Part shown: positions 1 through 6,111 of the stretch, in pieces
Position numbering within the stretch: position 1 is the stretch's first letter
Layout of the letters: each line of letters begins with the position of its first letter
DNA from: Candidatus Cloacimonadota bacterium
Lineage (GTDB): Bacteria; Cloacimonadota; Cloacimonadia; Cloacimonadales; TCS61
Direction: 5' to 3'
DNA: 8,065 bases
Assembly: GCA_030668345.1 (NCBI GenBank)
Contig: DAOUUD010000075.1
Span: forward strand, 1-8,065
Position numbers and translations under genes: made by a program
Notes under the pieces: model-generated
Seen by the model: the letters and a program-made list of their open reading frames with translations, nothing else
Databases searched by the model: none
Told to the model about the DNA's origin: nothing

Positions 1-1905
1 ATTTTCGTTCCAACCCCTACGTTTATAAACCGCATCACAGAGTTTCTGATAATCTGTTTCTCGCATTTTGCGCAGGTAGTCACGTTTTTGTCTGGAAGTC
101 TTTCCTTTGATATCGTAACTCCATTTTTCTACAAGTTGTTTATCATAACGTTCTGCACGGGATTCGTATTCTTCGATAGTTACAGGACCTGCCGAACGAT
201 AAGGGATCAAATCGTGTTTACGTGTTCCAAAGCCAAGTCTGTAATTAAAAACTCTCTGGAAATTATAAATTCTCTCCGATTGCAGGATAAGTTCGTGTTT
301 ATCTATTTCTTTGCCGGTCATTGCACTAAAGAAATTAACATAGCCTTCCACGTGTCCGGGAACTTTTGCAGGTTCGTCTGTTTCGGCATTATCTGCCGGT
401 TCCACATCGTTCCAGGGAAGTTTGCAAAGACCCATCAAACCAAACCATGTACGGAACATTGGGAAGTAGTGCAATGCTTCTGCTTTGTCTTCGAAGGTTG
501 GAATCTGGTTATTCACCATATCCATAAAGATAAGCCAGGCTTCGTCGTGTTGAGCGCCTTTGAGAGCGAGACCATACCCACCCTGCATGGCCAGAGATTC
601 TTTTGTAACATATTCGGAATATTCCAGGCCTTTTGCTTCCATGCCAATATCCTGCATGAATTGAATTTGCTCTTCGCTGAGGTCATATTTTTCCGCAAAG
701 ATCCGCTTCATTCTGCGGATTCCTTGTCCCACAATAACACCGAAACCTTCACCTCGCCCCATCTGGTGAAGTGCTTCCAAACCAACTGCTTCATTACCGA
801 AGTTAAATTCCATGCCGCCTGTTCGTTCTTTGTTCAGGATGCCGTTCTCATAACACTCCATGGCAAAAGCCATACCGGTTCCAAATGAGATCGTATCGAT
901 GCCATAAGTATCGCAGTAGAAATTAGCTTCCAGAACAAACTCAGGATTGAATATTCCCATATTCGCACCGCATCCGGCAACTGTTTCATATTCCGGTCCA
1001 TCAATTAGTACTTTATCACCTTTGTAAGGTCCCGTCTTAAGTTCGTAACCTTCTACAGCTTTTGCACAGGACATCGAACAACCCAGCCAGCATCCATCTG
1101 GAAGTCCCTGAGTGATATATTTATGTTTGAATACGTCGGAATGAAGTCCATCTGCATCTTTATGTGAACCGAATTTATAATTGCAGGTAGGAAGCAGATC
1201 ATAATCGTTCATTATTTGAGCCAGATGAGCTGTTCCCACACCTCTCATATCGCATTGTTCTTCGTCCATAAGAGCCATTTCATCTGCAATTTTGGAACCG
1301 TATTTCATAATGCGTTTGGAATCTACCGGTTGATTCGGGTCATCTATCATTTTGATAGCTCCGGTGGGGCAGATGTTGGCACAGGTGCTGCATCCCACGC
1401 AGGCATCGTAGTGTTTTTCAAACGGCATAACTACTCTTCTACTTTCTCCTCTGCCGGCAAAGCCGATGATATCTTCCCACATGATCTCGCTACAGGCATT
1501 AACACACAGACCGCAAAGAATACAGGCATTTGATGAATAATCTACCAGAGGGTGTGTGAAACGAGGTTTAGTAACTCCATATTCTTTTGCAAATTGCTTT
1601 ATCATATCCACATTCGGCCAGCGGGAAAGCATCATTTCCAGTAGCATTCCACGTGTTTTGCGAACTCTTTCGGATTGTGTATTAACTTCGATGGATTTCC
1701 TGATGGGATAATTACAGGAAGTGACCATGCGGGTTTTTCGTCCATCATTCACATCAACCACGCAAAGACGGCAGGCGCCGTATGCTTCCACGGTGGGACG
1801 ATGACAAAGAGCAGGAATAATGATATTCAATTCTTTTGCTGCATCCAGGATCGTTGTGTCTTCTTTTACAGAGATCTTATTTCCATCTATAATTATATCT
1901 ATCAT
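1..1905 (-). CDS. Ferredoxin-module / AOR domain 2-3 fusion, catalytic subunit of a split aldehyde oxidoreductase (3' end beyond window)
   Basis: My reverse-strand translation is open for 635 codons and reaches the left edge without a stop, so the C-terminus is missing. Residues 1-75 are a NuoG/HydA-type [2Fe-2S] ferredoxin (C34-x10-C45-x2-C48-x15-C64). Two [4Fe-4S] motifs follow (C128/131/134/138 and C169/172/175/179, the second ending CPTGAI). From about residue 218 the protein is AOR domains 2-3: GVGT...LLPT, a cluster motif C272/C276/C280, GPEYET (303-308), the pterin motif DTYGID (332-337), KGLEYSEY (425-432), His453 in KGAQH, and GLCKLPWN (492-499), whose C494 is the expected fourth cluster ligand. 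AOR domain 1 is absent and is encoded by the first gene of the operon. Known for the family: AORs oxidise aldehydes to acids at a W-bis-pyranopterin. Inferred: the ferredoxin part carries electrons to the NuoEF-like partners. The His-Cys cluster of NuoG is missing. A BamB-like (class II benzoyl-CoA reductase) role is an alternative. The second Met (1905) is taken as the start because its SD spacing is better. Confidence 0.93.
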   Translation of the reverse strand, partial: MIDIIIDGNKISVKEDTTILDAAKELNIIIPALCHRPTVEAYGACRLCVVDVNDGRKTRMVTSCNYPIRKSIEVNTQSERVRKTRGMLLEMMLSRWPNVDMIKQFAKEYGVTKPRFTHPLVDYSSNACILCGLCVNACSEIMWEDIIGFAGRGESRRVVMPFEKHYDACVGCSTCANICPTGAIKMIDDPNQPVDSKRIMKYGSKIADEMALMDEEQCDMRGVGTAHLAQIMNDYDLLPTCNYKFGSHKDADGLHSDVFKHKYITQGLPDGCWLGCSMSCAKAVEGYELKTGPYKGDKVLIDGPEYETVAGCGANMGIFNPEFVLEANFYCDTYGIDTISFGTGMAFAMECYENGILNKERTGGMEFNFGNEAVGLEALHQMGRGEGFGVIVGQGIRRMKRIFAEKYDLSEEQIQFMQDIGMEAKGLEYSEYVTKESLAMQGGYGLALKGAQHDEAWLIFMDMVNNQIPTFEDKAEALHYFPMFRTWFGLMGLCKLPWNDVEPADNAETDEPAKVPGHVEGYVNFFSAMTGKEIDKHELILQSERIYNFQRVFNYRLGFGTRKHDLIPYRSAGPVTIEEYESRAERYDKQLVEKWSYDIKGKTSRQKRDYLRKMRETDYQKLCDAVYKRRGWNEN

Positions 1906-1910
1906 CATTT

Positions 1911-1916
1911 CCTCCT
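1911..1916 (-). promoter_or_regulatory. Shine-Dalgarno AGGAGG of the ferredoxin-AOR fusion gene
   Basis: AGGAGG overlaps the TAG stop of the NuoF-like gene (1915-1917). It lies 2 nt before ATG 1908 and 5 nt before ATG 1905, which favours the second Met. The overlap indicates translational coupling to the upstream gene. Confidence 0.75.
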
Positions 1917-3708
1917 ATTCCACCGTGATGGCATCGAAGTTACATACTTCATTACAAATATCACATTTGATGCATTTTTCCTGGTCTATGGAATGCATTT
2001 CTTTTGGTTTCCCGGAAACAGCATCAACAGGGCAATTCTTTGCACAGATCGTGCAGCCCGTGCAATTATCATTTACCTTGTACTTGATGAGTTCCTTGCA
2101 AACACCAGCCGGACATTTTCTATCTTTTATATGAGCTACGTATTCATCTATGAAATATTTGATTGTACTCAGAACAGGGTTGGAAGCTGATTTACCAAGT
2201 TCGCATAAAGAGGCAATCTTCATGGTTTCACAGATATTATCCATCAGTTCTATATCACCTTCTTTACCTTTTCCTTTGGTTATACGGGTAAGAATTTCAT
2301 CCAACGCGATCAAACCTTCCCGGCAGGGAGTACATTTTCCGCAGGATTCTCCTTTCAGGAAGGTAATGAAATATCTGGCAATATCCACCATGCAGGTTTT
2401 GTCATCCATCACTATCATACCGCCTGAACCCATCATGGAACCGGCTTTGGTCAATGAATCGAAATCCACTTCAAGATCGAGATGACTTTCCGGCAAACAT
2501 CCTCCGGAAGGGCCACCTGTTTGAATTGCTTTGAATTTTCTACCTTTTGGAATTCCACCACCGATATCGTAAACGATCTCACGCAGTGTGATCCCCATGG
2601 GAACTTCGATGAGTCCGGTTCTTTCCAAATTTCCAACCAGAGAGAAAACTTTTGTCCCGGAACTTCCACCCCAGGGATTTTCAGAAACATCACCACTGCC
2701 TATTTCTGCAAACCATTTTGCACCTTTTTCCAAGATAACAGGAATATTTGCAAAAGTTTCCACGTTGTTCAATACTGTTGGTTTGTTTTTAAAACCTGAT
2801 TCCACATTATGGATATATTTTGCTCTCGGTTCTCCGGCTTTTCCCATCATGGAAGCCATTAATGCAGTAGATTCTCCACATACAAAAGCTCCTGCACCAC
2901 GATGTATTTTGATTTCCAGCTTAAAATCACTTCCCAATATGTTCTGTCCAAGAAAACCTTTTTCTTGTGCTTGTTTCACAGCAGATTCGATTCGTTTAAG
3001 AGCAAGGGGATATTCTCTTCTGATGTAGATGTATCCTTCTTCAGCACCAATGGCATAAGCTCCGATGATCAATCCTTCCAAAACGGTGTGAGGGTCACTT
3101 TCCATCAGGTTTCTATCCATGAATGCACCCGGATCACCTTCATCGGCATTACAAACAATGATCGGTTTTTCATTTTTCTTTTTGGCAGCGTTAACAGCAC
3201 TTTCCCATTTCACGCCGGTGGGAAAACCACCACCACCACGACCGCGGATACCACTTTTCATGATTTCTTTTATTATATCCTGAGAAGAAGTTTTAAGTGC
3301 TTTCTTAAGAGATTCATATCCACCGGTTGAAATATAATCATCGATTTTTGTCGGATCGATTATGCCACAATTTCTTGATGCGATCTTCAATTGTTTTGCA
3401 AAATATGAATCATCGTCAGTTTGTATGTTTTCTGCTTTGACCAACCATTCTTTGATCGGCTTATCATTTTGAGCATGATGCTCGATTATTTTTTCTGCTT
3501 TTTCTTCTGTCACATTTCCGTAAAGCCACTGACCTGAATCACTGAAAACTTCTACAAGAGGTTCATTATAGCACATTCCGATACAACCTGTTTCTTCTAG
3601 TGCGATGTTCAGTTTTTTATCCTTGATTTCATTCTGTATATATTCCTGTATCTGCTTAGCTCCAGCAGCAATACCACAGGAAGCAAGTCCAACTTTTATT
3701 TTATTCAT
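1915..3708 (-). CDS. nuoF: NuoF/HydB-type NADH-FMN-FeS oxidoreductase subunit
   Basis: 597 aa from ATG 3708, which has the SD GAGGA 7 nt upstream. A reading extended to 3783 adds 25 residues without an SD and overlaps the NuoE-like gene. Residues 1-80 are a thioredoxin-like [2Fe-2S] domain with three visible Cys (C11, C42, C46). The NuoF core follows: RGRGGGGFPTGVKW (155-168) for FMN/NADH binding, then NADEGDPGAFMDR, then GESCGKCTPCREG with C456/C459/C462 and distal C502 as the [4Fe-4S] ligands. An extra CPAGVC lies at 532-537. Two ferredoxin-type [4Fe-4S] motifs end the protein (C549/552/555/559 and C579/582/585/589). Known for the family: this layout matches NAD(P)-linked flavoproteins of HydABC hydrogenases and related bifurcating enzymes, and is longer than complex I NuoF (about 430-450 aa). 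Inferred: it exchanges electrons between NAD(H) and the AOR module, perhaps with ferredoxin as second partner. The symbol gives the family only; there is no complex I here. Confidence 0.95.
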   Translation of the reverse strand: MNKIKVGLASCGIAAGAKQIQEYIQNEIKDKKLNIALEETGCIGMCYNEPLVEVFSDSGQWLYGNVTEEKAEKIIEHHAQNDKPIKEWLVKAENIQTDDDSYFAKQLKIASRNCGIIDPTKIDDYISTGGYESLKKALKTSSQDIIKEIMKSGIRGRGGGGFPTGVKWESAVNAAKKKNEKPIIVCNADEGDPGAFMDRNLMESDPHTVLEGLIIGAYAIGAEEGYIYIRREYPLALKRIESAVKQAQEKGFLGQNILGSDFKLEIKIHRGAGAFVCGESTALMASMMGKAGEPRAKYIHNVESGFKNKPTVLNNVETFANIPVILEKGAKWFAEIGSGDVSENPWGGSSGTKVFSLVGNLERTGLIEVPMGITLREIVYDIGGGIPKGRKFKAIQTGGPSGGCLPESHLDLEVDFDSLTKAGSMMGSGGMIVMDDKTCMVDIARYFITFLKGESCGKCTPCREGLIALDEILTRITKGKGKEGDIELMDNICETMKIASLCELGKSASNPVLSTIKYFIDEYVAHIKDRKCPAGVCKELIKYKVNDNCTGCTICAKNCPVDAVSGKPKEMHSIDQEKCIKCDICNEVCNFDAITVE

Positions 3709-3715
3709 TTTATTG

Positions 3716-3720
3716 TCCTC
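3716..3720 (-). promoter_or_regulatory. Shine-Dalgarno GAGGA of the NuoF-like gene, overlapping the upstream stop
   Basis: GAGGA sits inside and just after the TGA stop of the NuoE-like gene (3719-3721), 7 nt before ATG 3708. It fixes that ATG as the start in place of the longer reading and indicates translational coupling. Confidence 0.75.
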
Positions 3721-4165
3721 ACTTATATTTTTCCAAAAGAGATTTGATTTTCTTGGTTGTAAAATTGCCATAAACATCATCATTTATCATAACAACAGGG
3801 GCTAAACTACAGCAGCCAAGACAACGAACTTCATCCAATGTATATTTACCATCTTCAGTAGTTTCACCAATTTCGATTTTCAGTTCCCTAGCGAATGCAT
3901 CCAGGATATTGGGAGCACCTTTCACATGGCAGGCTGTTCCGGTGCAAACCTGAATTTTATGTATCCCCTGCAGTGTTAAACTGAATGATTTGTAAAAAGT
4001 TGCAATATGATACAATCTTGCCAGTGGAACTTTGGTTCGCTTTGTTATCTGCTCCAGAACTTCTCTGGGGGTATGTCTTAATTCGTCCTGGATATCCTGC
4101 ATCATCTCGATCACATAATCGGGGTCTGTATTCCATTTATCTATAATTTTATCGATATTTTGCAT
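3719..4165 (-). CDS. nuoE: NuoE/HydC-type thioredoxin-like [2Fe-2S] subunit
   Basis: 148 aa, close to the usual 150-170 aa of NuoE/HndA/HydC proteins. The N-terminal helical part ends in LARLYHIATFYKSF, typical of the family. The [2Fe-2S] site is C74-x4-C79 (CTGTAC) followed by C115-x3-C119 (RCLGCCSLAP). Known for the family: this subunit pairs with the NuoF flavoprotein and holds the N1a-type cluster next to FMN. Here it is encoded directly before the NuoF-like gene. Its ATG lies 1 nt after the stop of the AOR N-domain gene, with SD AAAGGAG (4172-4178) inside that gene's last codons, so the two are almost certainly co-translated. Inferred: it belongs to an NAD-linked AOR complex and not to respiratory complex I, since no membrane-arm genes are seen. 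Confidence 0.95.
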   Translation of the reverse strand: MQNIDKIIDKWNTDPDYVIEMMQDIQDELRHTPREVLEQITKRTKVPLARLYHIATFYKSFSLTLQGIHKIQVCTGTACHVKGAPNILDAFARELKIEIGETTEDGKYTLDEVRCLGCCSLAPVVMINDDVYGNFTTKKIKSLLEKYK

Positions 4166-4166
4166 T

Positions 4167-4955
4167 TTAAACTCCTTTCACCGGTTGTCTTTCCTGGATC
4201 GTCCATTTGGGTCTCATATTGGCAGTTTTCACGATGAGTGCTTTTATTTTCTTATTTCGGAAAACAGAACCGATGCCACCGCGACCGGCTTGTTTGATGC
4301 GGGTTCCCTGTCTTCTCCAATCCCACCAGGAAAAATTCAAACAACCAATGAGAACATGGTCTGAACCAACACCGGCAGATACAACCGAGATGTTTTGTTT
4401 TTCCTCTTCGGAATCGGCATACATTTCGGTGAACTGTTCAGATGCAATATGAGCATTTACAGCTTCCAACGGAGCTTCTTCAATGGTAACTTTTTTATTG
4501 ATGGCATCGATGAAAACGATAATATCTTTTTTGGCTTTGCCTTGAAGTTCGATAGCATCCCATCCTGCAAATTTAAGGAGTGGCCCAAAATGACCACCAA
4601 CGTTACTATCGATGATGCTTCCCGTAGTAGGGGAGATGGATACCACCAGCGATTTACCGGCACCGGGAAAAGAAGTGGTTCCACCCAGTGGACCGCTGGA
4701 GATCACAATCTCATTTTCCGGGCTATCCCATTTTGTGTTTTCATTCACTCCATTCCACAAAAGCCACAATCCAAATCCTTTCCCACCTATGAATAAATCT
4801 TTCATTTGCTGTGTAACCGGTTTGCTTGTGATCGAGTTATCCGAAAGATTCACATAAAGAGTTTTATTTGTGTAACCTTTTTGGGTGGGTGATGGAACAT
4901 AATCCATCCGGGCAAGAACTTTGTGAGCTTTTTTCATTTCCAGAACATTCGTCAT
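4167..4955 (-). CDS. Stand-alone AOR N-terminal domain (domain 1) of a split tungsten/molybdenum aldehyde oxidoreductase
   Basis: 262 aa. From about residue 27 it follows domain 1 of aldehyde ferredoxin oxidoreductase: KGYTNKTLYVNL, FIGGKGFG (55-62), SPENEIVISSGPLGGT, SPTTGSIIDSNVGGHFG (108-124), LKFAGWDAI (127-135) and AGRGGIGSVFRNKKIKAL (223-240). It stops at TAA soon afterwards, where a normal AOR of about 600 aa runs into domain 2. Known for the family: domain 1 forms the base on which the two pterins sit and supplies backbone and Mg/phosphate contacts. Inferred: the protein must assemble with the fusion protein two genes downstream to make one active site. This is not a frameshift relic, because NuoE and NuoF lie between the halves and the partner starts with its own ferredoxin domain. 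The first 26 residues extend beyond usual AORs. ATG 4955 has SD AGGAGG (4963-4968) 7 nt upstream. It is the first gene of the operon. Confidence 0.93.
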   Translation of the reverse strand: MTNVLEMKKAHKVLARMDYVPSPTQKGYTNKTLYVNLSDNSITSKPVTQQMKDLFIGGKGFGLWLLWNGVNENTKWDSPENEIVISSGPLGGTTSFPGAGKSLVVSISPTTGSIIDSNVGGHFGPLLKFAGWDAIELQGKAKKDIIVFIDAINKKVTIEEAPLEAVNAHIASEQFTEMYADSEEEKQNISVVSAGVGSDHVLIGCLNFSWWDWRRQGTRIKQAGRGGIGSVFRNKKIKALIVKTANMRPKWTIQERQPVKGV

Positions 4956-4974
4956 TAACCTACCTCCTATATAT

Positions 4975-5026
4975 GAAAGGAATTATAACCATCCATATCT
5001 ATTTTTATTTATATATATTTTTTTTT
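4975..5026 (-). promoter_or_regulatory. Candidate promoter region of the AOR operon
   Basis: On the minus strand a perfect TATAAT lies at 4987-4982, which would place the transcription start near 4975, a few bases before the SD. No recognisable -35 box stands at the right distance. A run of nine A (5026-5018) would fall near -43 to -51, where an UP element sits. The rest of the divergent spacer (4956-5183) is AT-rich with no further clear signal. Low certainty, because TATAAT arises easily in such AT-rich DNA. Confidence 0.3.
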
Positions 5027-5173
5027 AATATCGAAAAGTTAATTAGATTTTTTGATGTCAAGCAGTTTTTGGGAAGATCATGATACAATTACTTATGTAT
5101 TCAGTTCAGAAATATTTGCTTGACCTTGAAAGCAATTAAAACTTATTTGCTGATGTTTGATATTCGTTGATTC

Positions 5174-5178
5174 AGGAG
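5174..5178 (+). promoter_or_regulatory. Shine-Dalgarno AGGAG of nadE
   Basis: AGGAG lies 5 nt before ATG 5184 and fixes that start over an in-frame TTG at 5157, which would add nine residues and has no SD. No convincing promoter was found; TTGACC (5120-5125) has no good -10 partner. Confidence 0.75.
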
Positions 5179-5183
5179 AAAAA

Positions 5184-5948
5184 ATGCGGGAATTGAATTT
5201 TCAGGATGAGATCAAAAAGATCACGGAATTTATTAAACTGCAATTAATTAAAACCGGATTTACAAAGCTTATTGTAGGTCTTTCCGGTGGAATCGATTCT
5301 TCTGTAACCGCAGCATTGTGCGTAAAAGCTGTTGGGAAAGAAAATGTTTTTGGAGTTATGCTGCCATACAGGAAGAGCCATCCTGACAGCCTTGCACATG
5401 CAAAACAAGTAGCAGAGCAGCTTGGGATCAAATATGAAATTGTGGATATTTCGCCTATGGTAGATGCGCATTTTAAAAATTATGCTGTAGATGCAGATAT
5501 TCTGAGAAAAGGAAACCGTATAGCAAGAGAAAGGATGTGCGTTCTTTATGATCTTTCTGCCAAATACAAAGCACTGGTAGCAGGTACTGGTAATAAATCA
5601 GAATTAATGGTGGGATACTGCACTCAATACGGTGATAACGCCTGTGCTTTTGAACCGATAGGACATCTTTATAAAACTGAAGTTTTGAAACTTGCCAGAA
5701 TCCTTAATTTACTTGATGTTGTTATCAATAAAAAACCTACAGCAGATTTGTGGGCTGCTCAAACTGACGAAGATGAAATGGGGATCACTTACAAAGAATT
5801 AGATGAAATCCTATATCAAATGTTAGATCAAAAAATTGAATATGAAGATTTGATCGCAGCATTTTCAAAAGAAAAAATTGATAAAGTTAAAAGAATGATC
5901 CAAGTGTCTGAATTTAAAAGAAATATGCCACCGATGATTCGTGAATAG
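5184..5948 (+). CDS. nadE: NH3-dependent NAD+ synthetase
   Basis: 254 aa, the usual size for the single-domain, ammonia-dependent enzyme; there is no nitrilase-type glutaminase domain. It catalyses the last step of NAD+ synthesis in the cytosol: deamido-NAD+ + ATP + NH3 to NAD+ + AMP + PPi. The PP-loop SGGIDSS is at residues 34-40. Other family blocks are GTGNKSELMVGYCTQYGD, PIGHLYKTEV, KKPTADLW, and QTDEDEMGITYKELD. The C-terminal FKRNMPPMIRE is a variant of the usual KRxxPP tail. The gene is transcribed away from the AOR operon and followed by repeats, not by a clear terminator. Its closeness to an NAD-linked complex may be chance. The family call is secure; dependence on ammonia rests on the missing glutaminase domain. 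Confidence 0.96.
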   Translation: MRELNFQDEIKKITEFIKLQLIKTGFTKLIVGLSGGIDSSVTAALCVKAVGKENVFGVMLPYRKSHPDSLAHAKQVAEQLGIKYEIVDISPMVDAHFKNYAVDADILRKGNRIARERMCVLYDLSAKYKALVAGTGNKSELMVGYCTQYGDNACAFEPIGHLYKTEVLKLARILNLLDVVINKKPTADLWAAQTDEDEMGITYKELDEILYQMLDQKIEYEDLIAAFSKEKIDKVKRMIQVSEFKRNMPPMIRE

Positions 5949-5987
5949 AACGCAGATAACACAGATGAAACAGATAACCGCAGATGA
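5949..5987 (+). repeat. Imperfect tandem repeat with CAGAT core, about 9-10 bp period
   Basis: Directly after the nadE stop, CAGAT recurs four times (5953, 5962, 5971 and 5981; steps 9, 9 and 10) in units resembling ACGCAGATA. It is non-coding. Similar AACGCAGAT-type strings are, as I recall, common intergenic repeats in many environmental bacteria. Strand is nominal. Confidence 0.75.
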
Positions 5988-6020
5988 TAAAATTGTTATT
6001 GAAATTTAATGAAAAAAACG

Positions 6021-6094
6021 TGTCCTTCCTACGTAGGTGGGAATCTACAAATTAGAAATATTATTCATGGATTCCCGATGTCTCGGGAATGACT
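6021..6094 (+). repeat. REP/MITE-like palindromic element with two hairpins
   Basis: About 74 bp. The left part holds the perfect palindrome CCTACGTAGG (6028-6037). The right part holds an 8-bp stem, ATTCCCGA (6071-6078) and TCGGGAAT (6083-6090), with loop TGTC. The ends are imperfect inverted repeats: GTCCTTCC near 6022 against GGGAATGAC at 6085-6093. It resembles the widespread intergenic 'GTCATTCC...GGGAATGAC' repeats. It ends 5 nt before the SD of the next gene, so it lies in that gene's leader or promoter region, and it supplies a spurious in-frame N-terminal extension from 6037. Strand is nominal. Confidence 0.75.
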
Positions 6095-6099
6095 TTACT

Positions 6100-6105
6100 G
6101 GAGGA
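6100..6105 (+). promoter_or_regulatory. Shine-Dalgarno GGAGGA of the Cys-rich/TPR protein gene
   Basis: GGAGGA lies 6 nt before ATG 6112. This fixes the start there and rules out the in-frame ATG at 6037, which lies inside the repeat element and has no SD. Confidence 0.8.
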
Positions 6106-6111
6106 AAACTA

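Noticed and set aside
88..888. Long plus-strand reading frame opposite the AOR fusion gene
   Set aside because: It has no recognisable motifs and an odd Phe/His/Ile-rich composition, and it lies opposite a continuous frame rich in conserved AOR residues. It is an antisense shadow; the same holds for the other plus-strand frames between 1216 and 4857.
3709..3783. N-terminal extension of the NuoF-like protein to ATG 3783
   Set aside because: The extension has no SD, overlaps the NuoE-like gene and carries no family sequence, whereas ATG 3708 has GAGGA at 7 nt and begins the conserved domain.
1915..4165. Operon as part of respiratory complex I
   Set aside because: NuoE and NuoF are flanked by AOR halves, the NuoF-like protein has extra Fe-S domains, and no other Nuo or membrane subunit is present in the window.
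4167..4955. AOR N-domain gene as a frameshifted or truncated pseudogene
   Set aside because: The missing part exists downstream as a fusion with its own SD, the operon spacing is tight, and conserved motifs are intact in both halves.
5032..5061. TTGACA on the minus strand (5061-5056) as the -35 box of the AOR operon
   Set aside because: No -10-like hexamer is found 16-18 bp downstream; only CTTTTC-like sequence is there.
6037..6111. N-terminal extension of the TPR protein
   Set aside because: It is translated from the REP-like repeat; GGAGGA correctly precedes ATG 6112.
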